From contig NC_135557.1 of NCBI RefSeq assembly GCF_964340395.1, forward strand, positions 4,068,216-4,132,215: DNA of 64,000 nt. The letters run 5' to 3'. The translations under genes and the position numbers were made by a program. The notes beneath the pieces are model-generated. The model worked only from the letters and a program-made list of their open reading frames with translations. It was not told the DNA's origin and did no database searches. This DNA comes from Glandiceps talaboti. Lineage: Eukaryota > Hemichordata > Enteropneusta > Spengelidae. Positions 46,410-59,350 of the stretch are shown here, in pieces. Each line of letters starts with the position of its first letter. The stretch's first letter is position 1.

Positions 46410-46605
46410 CCATTCTGATTAAAATCCGATGTGGTGAAAGCGGCCAAGTGCTTTATTTACCTCTGTTTCCATCGTTTTGTGTCATTTGTTTTTGTTCCAA
46501 GTGATCGTGGAGGCGGCGATCACTCGGAACAAAAACAAACAACACAAAGCGATGGAAATAGAACGAGGTAAATATAAAGCATATAGCCGATTTTAATGAG
46601 ATTGG
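46410..46605. mobile_element. MITE copy 2, fold-back form
   Basis: Related to 33499-33628 by the ends CCATTCTGATTAAAATCCG and CCGATTTTAATGAGATTGG. Unlike copy 1 its interior is a near-complete palindrome: GTTTCCATCGTTTTGTGTCA on the left pairs with the segment ending CACAAAGCGATGGAAAT on the right, and the centre is GTGATCGTGGAGGCGGCGATCAC. Can form a hairpin of about 90-bp arms. Confidence 0.8.
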
Positions 46606-47003
46606 TCACTTTCATACCTCGTACCGTATTTGCACAACAACATATTTTCGTCTGCTTTGGTTGTGATGTCCACTTTCGTCGATGTTCAATATTGTCAATA
46701 GATTAACGAGACTTTGTTGTGGAATTCTACTCTGTTTGAATTTAGCCTTTTAATTATATTTGATATCTGAGTTATTCCAGTGATTGTCCAGTCACAATGA
46801 GTTAATAGTAGGTGCTCTTAATGATTGACTGGGTTGGGTTCTGTTTCCATACCATAATTATCCGATATGAATCGAGAAACATGACTCTGTGAGAAAATGA
46901 AAGATTTTTTTATTTTCAACACTAGGAGTGCTATTCAAACAGGACGGTTAACCCAAAGGGACACGTATTATTGCTTAGATTGCTGTTTTCCTAAGAAAAC
47001 GTC
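46606..47003. other. Unique spacer
   Basis: Contains further TTTTCGTCTGC/TTTTCGTTG-type phrases shared with 46200-46400, so the flanks of the MITE are themselves repetitive. No gene. Confidence 0.4.
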
Positions 47004-47263
47004 ACACGAATCATGGTACTACAAATGTATCAATTTATGCTCTATAACTTTCCATAGAGGTAGGGGAAATGTATTCAAGTTAAAATGTCACACGAATCAT
47101 GGTACTACAAATGTATCAATTTATGCTCTATAACTTTCCATAGAGGTAGGAGAAATGTATTCAAGTTAAAATGTCACACGAATCATGGTACTACAAATGT
47201 ACCTATTTATGCTCTATAACTTTCCATAGAGGTAGGGGAAATGTATTCAAGTTAAAATGTCAT
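47004..47263 (+). repeat. 86-bp tandem triplication
   Basis: Three copies of AAATGTCACACGAATCATGG, TACTACAAATGTATCAATTT, ATGCTCTATAACTTTCCATA, GAGGTAGGGGAAATGTATTC, AAGTTA; the last two are almost identical. Confidence 0.95.
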
Positions 47264-47289
47264 ATCTAGACTTTAGACAATGAAAACAA

Positions 47290-48275
47290 CAATCTAAGAA
47301 AAACTACACGCCCCTATGGGTTAACCCCCTAGTCTAAGAAATACTACACGCCCCTATGGGTTAATCCCCGAATCTAAGAAATACTACACGCCGCTATGGG
47401 TTAACCCCCGAATCTAAGAAATACTACACGCCCCTATGGGTTAACCCCCGAATCTAAGAAATACTACACGCCCCTATGGGTTAACCCCCTAGTCTAAGAA
47501 ATACTACACGCCCCTATGGGTTAACCCCCAAGTCTAAGAAATACTAAACGCCCCTATGGGTTAACCCCCGAATCTATGAAATACTACACGCCCCTATGAG
47601 TTAACCCCCGAATCTATGAAATACTACACACCCCTATGGGTTAATCCCAGAGTCTAAGAAATACTACACGCCCCAATGGGTTAACCCCCAAATCTAAGAA
47701 ATACTACACACCCCTATGGGTTAACCCCCAAATCTATGAAATACTACACGCCCCCAAATCTAAGAAATACTACACACCCCAATGGGTTAACCCCCAAATC
47801 TAAGAAATACTACACGCCCCTATGGGTTAACCCCAAATCTAAGAAATACTCCACACCCCAATGGGTTAACCCCCAAATCTAAGAAATACTACACACCCCA
47901 ATGGGTTAACCCCCGAATCTAAGAAATACTACACGCCCCTATGGGTTAACCCCCGAATCTAAGAAATACTACACACCCCTATGGGTTAACCTCGAGTCTA
48001 AGAAATACTACACACCCCTATGGGTTAACCCCAGAATCTAAGAAATACTACACACCCCTATGGGTTAACCCCAGAATCTAAGAAATACTACACGCCCCTA
48101 TGGATAAACCCCCGAATCTAAGAAATACTACACGCCCCTATGGGTTAACCCCCGAATCTAAGAAATTACACACCCCTATGGGTTAACCCCGAATCTAAGA
48201 AATACTACACACCCCTATGGGTTAACCTCGAGTCTAAGAAATACTGTATGACCCTATGGGTTCACCCCCGATTAT
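47290..48275 (+). repeat. 40-bp minisatellite, about 24 copies
   Basis: Unit GAATCTAAGAAATACTACAC, GCCCCTATGGGTTAACCCCC. Each unit contains GGGTTAACCC, a perfect 10-bp palindrome. Copies vary at GCCCC/ACCCC and CTATGGG/CAATGGG. Confidence 0.97.
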
Positions 48276-48815
48276 TTCATTGACTTCTGTTTACATATTT
48301 TGTACAATGGCTCCTAATTTTTGATGAATTGGTTTGACTTTTCTTGAATAATAAAGTAACAATAAAAGTCTATATTATTTCTGATGCACATACTGCCTTA
48401 AAACTGCACTAGCTATAAGTTTAACTTTTTTTTTCATCAAGTAACCAAATATGTATTCACTTAAAATTGGTCAGTTACGTATAAAAATACATTGGAACTG
48501 TTACTTAGTGGTCAATATTATCCGTCGGTAATGGAGTGACGAGTTTAAATCTTGAGTGAAAGTTTGGTTTAGAATCTATCGTCATCTTAAAACTGCACTA
48601 GTTTGTAACTGTAGTAAGATAAATATTGGTTTTTAACCAGACAACCATAATCTATTCATAGAAAGTATTAAAATACCAAATCAGACATTGCATATGTTAA
48701 CCAGTGGTCAATTTTTATTGCAAGAACAGGTTTAAAGTATGGTCACCGTTGAGGGCGCTTATTTTTTTTTGGTGTGGACCAAAAATTAATTTGATTTGAT
48801 TTATCATGTATACAG

Positions 48816-48876
48816 CTACAGAAAATACGTTCATTCATCGGTGATGCAATAGTGTTCAGTGTGTACGATATTACAG
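48816..48876 (+). CDS. Possible small exon of unknown gene
   Basis: Bounded by TATACAG and a consensus GTAAGT donor. Only one frame is open, reading LQKIRSFIGDAIVFSVYDIT. The acceptor lacks a strong pyrimidine tract and the piece is only 61 bp, so it may be an untranslated exon or chance. No family recognised and no partner exon seen. Confidence 0.2.
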
Positions 48877-50530
48877 GTAAGTTATTGTATTTAACTAAAC
48901 ATTTGAACACAATATATTCAGTTGCAGCTATTATTTCAGGTTGATTTTGAAGTTCGACATTTTCTTTTAGTTTCTTTAATTTTGTATTTTTTCACACATT
49001 CTCAGTTTTGGACTTTGACAATCAACTGATCGTGAAAAACTCACAGGTGAAAACATCGGAAATTCAAAACCATGTAATGGCACTAACAAGCCACTGTATA
49101 AAACAAATTATGTAATGGCACTAACGAGCCACCGTACAAAAAAATATGCATGATTTTCAGTTTGCATTGCATGTAATATGTCCGTGTAGCATTGTAATCA
49201 TATAAAGTAGAAAGTTACATTGTTGTAGGGTAACAAATTAGAAAGTACAACCTGTATTAAACTAAATGATACTTACCAAAACATCATCTACATAATTTAT
49301 AACTATAGCCAACATATCCTGGAGTTTAGCAGCAGCTTTACCAACGTGTTCTAAATCATTGATGACAACATCAATTGTTCGATGTCAACATGTCAACAGT
49401 GCAGTTTTGTGGTTTTAATCACAGATAACTAACACAAATTAGTTGTCTGTGTTTTAATTAGCCAATAAAATAATCTCTGTATTGTTAGATGAAGACACAT
49501 AATTTGTTTAATGAATCAGACAGATATTTCCCTTAAAAATATAAATTGAGTTAAAAGACAAAATCACAAGATCTAATAATCTTCTTACCTCCCAACTTTT
49601 TCAGGTTTATAAAATGTTATTTATACAGGAACTGACTCAGAGGTAAATAGAATATCTTGTGTCTATCCTATTATCTGACACCAATGGTTTCATTAAAGGC
49701 AAAAAATAAAATGTCCTATAAATTCATGATATTGACTAAATATGTACACAGGGTGTCATTACAGTGATATCTTTACAGAAAATATGTAGTATATGGTCAT
49801 CATATGGGCTGCATAAAACACACAATAAAATTCGAGATCGATTATTGACCAAATAAACTAAATGTTGGCCTTGTGTGTAAAAAAAAAGTGACCAGGTCGA
49901 ACATTGCATTGTACACATACATCCGGTAATCATGTGCAATAGCGACCTCTACAGGTAGCACATTTCTCATTTACACTCGGCCTAACAGGTTCTCGCCATA
50001 TTGAGGCTGTTAACAACCCAATGTATTATATTGTAAGGGAGGTCTGGTCTGGACATTTATACTAAGGGAAAAACGATAACACAAACAAACAGCCAACACA
50101 AAGTTAAGTCAACAAATGACACTACGTGATGGTGGTAACGAGGCAACTAAAATGAGTTGTACTAAAATCTAAGTCCACATGTTGCGTCGATAGGAGATAC
50201 TGTGTCGATCTATCAAGACTAACAAACAAAACCTAAATTCACCTAAGTTGTTAGGGTTTGTAGACAAGACAATCTTGTGTATATTATAATACAATGCAAT
50301 ATGCTAATGATGAGAACTGTTATAATTCTAAAATAATCATGTACAACATTTATTGTTTAGATTGGTGATATTTCATTGTTAGTTGGTGATGAGTTCTTAC
50401 ACTAAATGCTTGTAATGTTACTGTGACAATACAATTATCTACATACATGTAAACTAAAAACAAACTGCTCCTTTCCAAACACTGTCATGCAGTATTGTCA
50501 TATGTATCATACACATTCCATTAATAATAA

Positions 50531-50650
50531 ATAGCGCCAATGGCGTTGTAGCATAACTGTACAGTTTTTGAAATTGTTTATCCACCTGCTGATAGGTGTT
50601 CATTTACTGAATGATTATCCAGTTGCATTCCCTTGATAAACAATCAACCA
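50531..50650 (-). repeat. Family A tail end, reverse orientation
   Basis: AATAGCGCCAATGGCGTTGT-AGCATAACTGTACAG is the reverse complement of the end motif at 4681-4710 and 60492-60525. The following TAGGTGTTCATTTACTGAAT resembles the region before the end motif of the 59351-60531 copy. Confidence 0.75.
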
Positions 50651-51297
50651 TTATTTATATAAACCATCTACCAAATCAATGACCTCCTGTAAGATTGTAA
50701 GGCCTGATATATCGGTGCTAGAATTTATCCCATAGTAATTGTATATATTGTATATCCAAGTTAATCCAACTCATACAAATTGTTGGAAGAATTGGCATGT
50801 TGATGTATTCCTAGTAAGAGATCTCTCCCTCTACCCCCACAGTTAGGTAGACGGGGATATGCAACTCAAAATGGTTGTTTTCTCACAAGTTCCTCCACTA
50901 GGTAGATATCAGTGTAATGGAATTAATTCTGTTAATTGTAATAACTTGACAGGTAGTCATTTTTACTAACATGATGTCCTAGATATGTTGAAATCTGAAA
51001 ACTCTTTTTTTCCGTAGAATACTCGAACAGATCTGTATGGTGTATTGACATTTGTATGTCACATGAGGTCATGGCCAGAATGAGGACAGTATATGTCATT
51101 GCACCCACTCGTACTGAATAAGTTTACTGTAAATATGTTGGTTAATGAATAAACTTTTATCAATTGATTTATATACATTGAATGTTGTGATTGGTCAGGT
51201 TTTGGTATTTTTATCGCCACTTCTCTCATGGCATGCACATAAAACACCAGAAACGCGAGTATTTCCAACATCTTATGCTAACCAACATAGCCAAGCC

Positions 51298-51718
51298 TAT
51301 CAGCTGACATCTCATCCCAGTCTACCAGACTTCTGTGGTCACCGTCAAACTGACATCTCATCTCAGTCTACCAGACTACAGTGGTCACCGTCAAACTGAC
51401 ATCTCATACCAGTCTACCAGACTACAGTGGTCACCGTCAAACTGACATCTCATCTCAGTCTACCAGACTACTGTGGTCACCGTCAAACTGACATCTCATA
51501 CCAGTCTACCAGACTACAGTGGTCACCGTCAAACTGACATCTCATCCCAGTCTACAAGACTACAGTGGTCACCATCAAACTGACATCTCATACCAGTCTA
51601 CCAGACTACAGTGGTAACCGTCAAACTGACATCTCATACCAGTCTACCAGACTACAGTGGTCACCGTCAAACTGACATCTCATCTCAGTCTACCAGACTG
51701 CTGTGGTCACTGTCAAAC
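51298..51718 (+). repeat. 46-bp minisatellite, about 9 copies
   Basis: Unit ACTGACATCTCATCTCAGTC, TACCAGACTACAGTGGTCAC, CGTCAA. Variants CATCCC/CATACC/CATCTC alternate. A GTAAGT donor-like site lies just beyond (51746), but no exon is supported because the period breaks the frame. Confidence 0.96.
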
Positions 51719-52066
51719 TAATAGTCCAAGTCAAGCTACCCATAGGTAAGTTTGATAAATATTTGTTTTGTCAATCCAAGTACAACTTCAAAACTGTCAA
51801 CTGTACCATTTGACCAGACCAGATGATGTGTATCTTTTAAATATCAAGGCTTGTATTGTCAGCTATGTAAGTACTGTCTGCTAATAGGAAGTTATACATT
51901 TCAGTAGTTGTAACAAATGAATATCATACAGTTAGTATTGTGGTTAGGGTATACAATATACAGATAGAACAATGCTCTGGGAGTATTTCAGAAAGATCTG
52001 GATAGATTGCTTGTATTATCTAGATGATGAAAAGGAGACACAAAATACTTTAGTTAACGTAGACAT

Positions 52067-52124
52067 GTCAGTCAGTCAGTCAGTCAGTCAGTCAGTCAGC
52101 CAGCCAGCCAGCCTGTCAGTCAGT

Positions 52125-52155
<31 letters not shown>

Positions 52156-52195
52156 TCAGTCAGTCAGTCAGTCAGTCTATCTATCTATCGAAACT
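52067..52195. repeat. (CAGT)n / (CAGC)n microsatellite
   Basis: Tetranucleotide CAGT blocks alternating with CCAG blocks, ending in (CTAT)n. Confidence 0.95.
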
Positions 52196-52589
52196 TTAGA
52201 TTATCCAGTATTGTAGTGAAAGGATAAACTGTCTATGTGACGATGTATGGAAGGATAAACTGTCTATGAGACGATGAACTGACTCCAGACGATGTATGGA
52301 GAGTGACTGGAACTTAGAGACTTTTTTAACGCCCAGATCTAGGAAATACAAGTGCTAGCAGCTCTGCGATCAAAACCCAAGTCGTTCAAACATGCCACGG
52401 TAAGGTCTTTAAAACAATAAATCACAATAAGTCATGCTTAAAAGATGAGCTTCCTAAGATAACAATATGTCTTGTCATGCATAATTACGAGCGTCATGGA
52501 AATGAAATAAAAGACACTAAACTTTAACTTGAATGACATCTCCGGACATATATTTGTACATGTTGTCTTGAGTAATTACAAATTCATGA

Positions 52590-52660
52590 CAGTCAGTCAG
52601 TCAATCAGTCGTACTTAGTAGTTAGTTAGTCAGTCAGTCAGTCAGTCAGTCAGTCAGCTA
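52590..52660. repeat. (CAGT)n tract at the 3' side of the LINE
   Basis: CAGTCAGTCAGTC followed by GTTAGTTAGTCAGTCAGT repeats, then CTAGCTAACTAGCTA. On the LINE strand this reads (TGAC)n and could be the element's own 3' tail. Confidence 0.7.
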
Positions 52661-52669
52661 GCTAACTAG

Positions 52670-54990
52670 CTAAAGTCCAAGCAATGTCATGTGTCTATAA
52701 ACTTATAGACTGCATCTTGAAATATTTCCCATTCGTCCGATTGCTGAAAGTGGTTTTTGCTATCTTCTAAAATACTGATAGCAAAATCAACTTCATTTAA
52801 GTTGTACAAACATACAGCAAAGTTAACGTTGATATTATCAAAAAGAGTTGATCAGAAAATATCTCTTTGTCCAGCTGTATTACGACATGAAGTCAATGAA
52901 TATGTTAGGTAATCTCGAACGAGCTCTTGGCATTTAGAACATTCAGTTTGTCTAAAAAGGCTAGGATTTTCATTATTTTGTAAACTATTGGCCTGTATTG
53001 AGGGAACTTTTATGATTGAAAATACAGATGAAACGGTACAAGGCTCTGATGTAATTGAGAGAAGAGTAATAATTCGTCTCTACTATCTAGTCTCTGTCTC
53101 CAAAGATTGTACTCGTTTTCATTAATGGCATCCTTTACAATGGTTTTCCATTTTTTTACGAGGAAAGTAGCTTGTTGTACAGAATTCGTCGAGGAACTTG
53201 TATTTTGACAAAATGCTCATAATATCAGGAATGAAACCCATACATTTTTTAACTGAAGAACGTTCGGACTCTAGCAAACGTTGTAGAAATACATGGTTCC
53301 TAGTCGACGAATTGTCACTATTGAAAAAGCGTAATTTGCACTTATCAATATAAGCTTCTACTGACATTAAACCTAGAGCACCTAAAGTTAAATCTGATTA
53401 GTGTATGTCCACACTTCACAGGTGTGTAAGGCTGCTGGGAGGCACATGCGTTTCCCCAATTCAGCACTGACGATTGGGTTAAGTCCATGTGGTCCAACCC
53501 CAACACTTCGTAGAGAATTAATCAAACCTCTGCCCTTTTTACAAGCAGAAAGTGTACGTTCATTTGTTGACGTATTTGAAATTTGCAAGCCAACGATCGT
53601 AATTGAGTCAACTTCTATAATACGAGAGTTATATAAGGACAGGTTCCTGTGTTGATACAATTGTTTGTGTTCACTTGTGGTTTCTCCGAATACTATAATG
53701 CGACTTTTTGAATCAGATAATTTTAATCTCCATTTCGAGCTGTATGCGCATACTATATCAAGCAGTGTCTGGCAAGTAGAGCAAGTTGGTGACAATATGG
53801 AAATGTCATCGGCCAAGGCGGGCGACCCTAGAAAAGACGGGCCGACATAGCATCCTATAGCTGGGCCACTATCTTCAAGTTCAAGGAACAGGTCATTTAT
53901 ATAAAAAAGTGTAGTTGAAAGAATACTCCCCTGTCGTACTCCTTGAGAGATCGGGTAAGAGTTCGATACATGCGTTCCTAAAGCAATTTGACAGTTTTGA
54001 CCAATAAACATTGTAATTATGTAGAATTCGCCATAGTTTTGAATGTATGCCCCTAGAATACATCTGGTAAAATAGCCCGTTCCACCAAAAAAGCGTTGTG
54101 GAAGTCTAAGCAACACATGAATAATTTGCTATGTCTTTCAATATGGTGGTGCATTGTCTCCAGAATGACAAAGGCTGTGGTAGCTGCAATAATTGTAGCT
54201 TTTGGTGTGATTTTGAGGGCTTTTTCGTCTGTTTTGTGTGTTTTTGTCGTTGCGACGTTTAAACCGTATCAAACGCTACATTGTCCCCATCTTCAAAGGA
54301 GGTAATGAAGATCGCTCGGACACATCAATCTACAGGGGAATAATCCTGTTGAATGTATTCTAATGATGGCATTGTAACAGATGGTCCCCCAAAGATGATA
54401 TGCTCATATGTTAATGAGTCAGGCCCACCTGCTTTTTCACGTTTTAACTGCCTGACTGCAGATAGTATCTCATTTTGTGTGAATGGTGTACACAGTAAGG
54501 TTTCGGTGTTGCTGTTACTTTTGTCAACTAGACTATCAAGTTCATTGTCTATCTTGACTTTGAAATCTCTTAAAATGTCATTGTCTTCTGCTGGTACATT
54601 AAGCTCTCTGAAATAATCTGCAAAGACATTGACAACACGGACTGGCTCGGAAATTGTTTCATTATTTGCTTTTAGAGCAGGGAAACTGTCACGGTTGTTT
54701 TTCTGTGCCGGTTAATATTGCGCCAGAAGACAGATTGGTCGAATTCCATTGAATATTCTATAAAGTTATACTTTTCATGTTCTTCTTGGCGTTGTCGTCG
54801 CCTTAGTTCACGCCTAAAGTCTCGTTTAGATTCTTTGTAGTGTCTATAGGTTGGATGTTGTAACCCTCTTGGCCTACCGGCTTGTATCCATGTATTGCCA
54901 ACACATATACATCTAGTCCAAAGCTGAATGACAATTAATCTGTGAAACTCATTCTGTTTGAATGTAAATTTTGACATTTCATATTATGTT
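52670..54990 (-). mobile_element. Degenerate non-LTR retrotransposon (LINE) with RT domain
   Basis: Minus-strand pieces in order. 54977-54672: a basic pre-RT segment (HPTYRHYKESKRDFRRELRR ... FWRNINRHRK). About 54620-54350: frame-broken N-terminal RT (QLKREKAGGPDSLTYEHI). 54116-53388: RT core with GVRQGSILSTTLF, YINDL and LADDISIL. 53367-53122: C-terminal SVEAYIDKCKLRFFNS segment. About 53100-52700: more C-terminal remnants. No endonuclease is seen, so it is 5'-truncated, with frameshifts and stops. Motifs fit the jockey/CR1-type superfamily broadly. Its 3' side abuts a (TGAC)n tract. Confidence 0.8.
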
Positions 54991-55945
54991 ACGTTCAATG
55001 CAGTATTTAGGCATTGGTGAAATTTAAGCACACTTACAGTTAACTCCGGTAACTGTAATATTTGTGCCATATTTCTGGAGGAAAAGTATTGGGTAGATCA
55101 AGGCCATGTTTTAGTTTTTATTTGTGAAAGACAGTAACATATTATTATTTTAAAGTTTGATATTTTTAATACTGAATCAATGTGAGCTGAATTACCTAAT
55201 ATTCAATTCTGTCTTACGACGTCTGACTACGACCATAGAATGCCAAGAAAGTATAACTTAGAAATATATGGAAATCTATATACAGTGAGTACAGATCCTA
55301 GCACTGATGGCATGAGAATACTTTTGATTTGCATACATAATAATCTAATTCTAGTTATCCTTAGACAATTCATATTGTTTTTTGTGTCACTTAGCACTAG
55401 ATCTACACTATCTTAGGAAAGGATAAACAACTGAATCTACATGAACTTCACTTCACTTTTATGGTACAATTGTTTGTCGATATAGTAACTATTGATACAT
55501 TAGTATCGATATAACGGGTAACACTCATACAATGTATAGTAATATTGAAGTAGCTAATTTGTTGATATACAATTCTACAGAGCCTTTGTTAATTTATAAA
55601 AACAGTCTAAATGAGAATAATAACCTATATCAAATCTTGAAATAGACAGAATATAAGAAACAATGATGAGAAATAAACTTTCACAGTTTTTGCTGTGTTT
55701 ATTATTATTTCGTCTATTTATCCATCCCACAAATGATTCAATAAATCTGTGTTTTGATCAATACATACTTGTATACTTGCTAGGGAATGACCTATTCAAA
55801 ATAAAATATCTACACGTTTATATCAAACATTTACTGAACAAAATGTTCAAGTACTGTCACTGTTGTACAGTGACATGTGTGCATTCATTTGAAATCAGGT
55901 GTGTTACTAGGTAGTGGATGCACTAACTCCTATTGGTGTCGTTTT
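54991..55945. other. Unique sequence
   Basis: AT-rich DNA with no recognisable gene; the frame 55663-55914 has no family resemblance. Confidence 0.4.
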
Positions 55946-56740
<795 letters not shown>

Positions 56741-58521
56741 AGTAATTGCTATAGAACAAGTGAGATGAAATAAGTCAACAATTCTTAAGGGATTAGCTTT
56801 CATGACACATGTAAACTTAAAATAAATCACCCAAAGCAATAGCACCTCTAAATTGGTATCTCAGTATTTACATAAACAATCTTACATGTGATCATAATTC
56901 TCCTTAGCACGACAAAACTGTAGAACTACAGGAGATGCCCATCACAGAGGGCGTGCACTTCAACTATGCACTGAACTTGAAACGCCCATGACTGGCCAGT
57001 ATAACAATGGTATGATACACATGACGTAGTAATCCTACACGGAATGCACCGATCTTGACGAGATTTAGAGTAGCTATTATAAAAAAAACTCAAATTATAT
57101 AAATCTCAATTCGCGATGGAATTTGAAGAAGACAATATGATGCGGAATCTGGTGAATTTAGTCACTTTGAAAGAAAAATGAATAATGGTTGAATTAGACG
57201 AGTGACCATTTACAATAAAAATAAATAATTATATTAAAGTGATAATATATTATATCAATTCTTGTACGATAGATACATTAATTATGAATGTTTATGCCAA
57301 TCTGATACTTATGTATTTATAAATGCTACTGTATGTTCAACTTGGAAATCGCCGTCAAGAGATATCAGTAATGTTCCTGGCAGTTCATCATTTTACTATT
57401 CAGGTAGAACGTTTAAATTGCCGCGTCTAATTTTAGACTTATATTAGGTTAGAAATGAAACTGTTCAACTATGATTTTAAAAAGGCAGTTTTAGTTCATA
57501 TGTTGGAAAAAATGACGCAAATGCACCTCAGGAACGTTTGATCAGAATATTTCTCAATGAGGCACCAGAACTACAGACCGCCATGTTTGTAAACGTGACA
57601 ACAGATTTTGTATTTCTGTGAATGTGCGATTTTTTAGAAAACAAATATTGCATACAGTTGACGATTTCTAAAGATTCTCACAGTTGAGCTTGGCAGTGAA
57701 TAAGGGTAGTGCCAGATTATCAAATTCATACAACTTGCAGGCTTTGGGTGGGGTGGAGAGGGAGTTATTTCAATGAATTGTATTATGCAATTTCGTCCCT
57801 AAAAATGCAAGAAGTTGCGGGGTTTGACAACTACTGGTAGTTTATATTTTGTCATGATTTGGATTTCGTAGTTTATCAGCGAGAATTTCGCACCGACAAT
57901 AACACTAGATGTGAACTTATTTAGACTTTTTGTACCGGACTTTGTCATACATTTACCCAAGATAAATAGCTTTGCGTTAATGTATGACAAGACGAAAAAT
58001 TCAGTTCAAAATTTAGGTGTAGAACGATAAACCCATTCCGCTAGTAAATATTGTTTTATACTATGAGACTGATATGTACATTTAGATTATACAGTAGTTG
58101 TGTATTATAGCAATGTTCAGAATACACATTTGCAAGCGATCTGAAACAGGAAGGTAATTTTTATCCGTATTGATCCACATGCATAATTGCAAGACAATCA
58201 TCGTAGTAAAATCACTAGCCTCTTTTGCGGCAATGCTTAACAGATAGTTTGTTGCATCAACAGAAACAAATGTACTCTGGCGGCGAGAATTCAAGAGAAT
58301 AAATTTGTTACCTGTCTATTCAAGTACATGTAGCAAAATCATGATTTGAAAATGAATCACAATCAAGATATGTGATATGCGGATCAAAACTGATTATTAT
58401 AAATTATTGACAATTCACATTCATAAATGTATTACAAATTTTTGGACACTTGAGATATGTACCCTCAGTATCTAATAACCTTATGTATTTTATAATCACT
58501 CATATCAACTTTGCTGTGTAC
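56741..58521. other. Unique sequence between family A copy and SINE
   Basis: A short direct repeat (GCTATAGAACAAGTGAGATG, two copies near 56715 and 56750). Otherwise non-coding as far as I can see. Confidence 0.4.
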
Positions 58522-58965
58522 AAAGTATGTTAAAGTTACCGGCTCCCTGTAGCGTAGTGGTTAGCGCACAGGATTAGCAGTCGGGAGGTCAGGGGATTTT
58601 TCTGTGACCGACCCAAACCCAGGGTGAGTGTTCTACAGACTCGATGGGTAGGCTGTATCACTCAGCCGTGTCTCACTCACAAGACGAGTGCGAATTTGGG
58701 GGGACTCCTGGAGTAATGACTCGAAAAGTAGGGGACGATTACTCACACGGAGCCCGCAGGTGCTATGTTTGCCGGGCCTGGGTGACTCTGGGATAGCCTG
58801 TGGACTGACTGGGAAAGCCTTGACAGTTCCACAGCAACGTGATATAGAGCATAGCCCTGTCACGTAGTCCCAAACCCGAATGGATCTCTGTAGCATTTGT
58901 GTTTGTTTGTATGTATTTTGTCTGCATAACAGAAAATCGCTTGGAGGAATTCCCAGCACAAAAAT

Positions 58966-59017
<52 letters not shown>

Positions 59018-59027
59018 TGTTAAAGTT
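58522..59027 (+). mobile_element. tRNA-derived SINE with target-site duplication and poly(A)
   Basis: The 16-bp repeat AAAGTATGTTAAAGTT flanks the element exactly (58522-58537 and 59012-59027). The body starts at 58538 with a tRNA-like head: GGCTCCCTGTAGCGTAGTGG and TTAGCGCACAGG match a pol III A box (TRGCNNAGTGG), and a degenerate B-box-like GGAGGTCAGGGGA lies about 30 bp on. A tRNA-unrelated body of about 370 bp and a tail of about 41 A (58971-59011) follow. Perfect target duplication and a long pure tail suggest a recent insertion. The minus-strand frame 58633-58959 is a by-product. Confidence 0.92.
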
Positions 59028-59350
59028 CACACATACACATATATATAGACAGCACTCCGGGGTTTTGTAGGCACAGCCACGTACATATTATTGGCATACC
59101 ATTACACACAGGTATCTATTGATATTAACGTGTTGATTAATGTATGTATTGCATGCGATGTAGGTGTGTAGAGTTATCAAAGTGTATAAGGTTATCACTA
59201 CATTAGGCTAGGTGCCTAGTTTGGTAGAGATAAAACCATTCACGACATGTCAGGACTTATATCGGTCATAATTTAAATAAGACAATTGTATTGACTAGGC
59301 AAACAAGACCGAAGCAGCATCACCCTACAAATGATATCGTATGAGTTTTT

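Larger units (their letters stand above)
48276..51290. other. Intergenic or intronic sequence
   Basis: About 3 kb of unique AT-rich DNA. It contains a possible small exon (48816-48876) and a reverse family A end (50531-50650). Other open frames have no recognisable content. Confidence 0.4.

Noticed and set aside
51145-51770. Exon ending at the GTAAGT after the 46-bp array
   Set aside because: The 46-bp period shifts frame at every copy, so no continuous coding exon can cross the array.
58538-58610. Functional tRNA gene
   Set aside because: The A box is good but the B box is degenerate and no cloverleaf acceptor pairing is evident; target duplication and poly(A) show a SINE.
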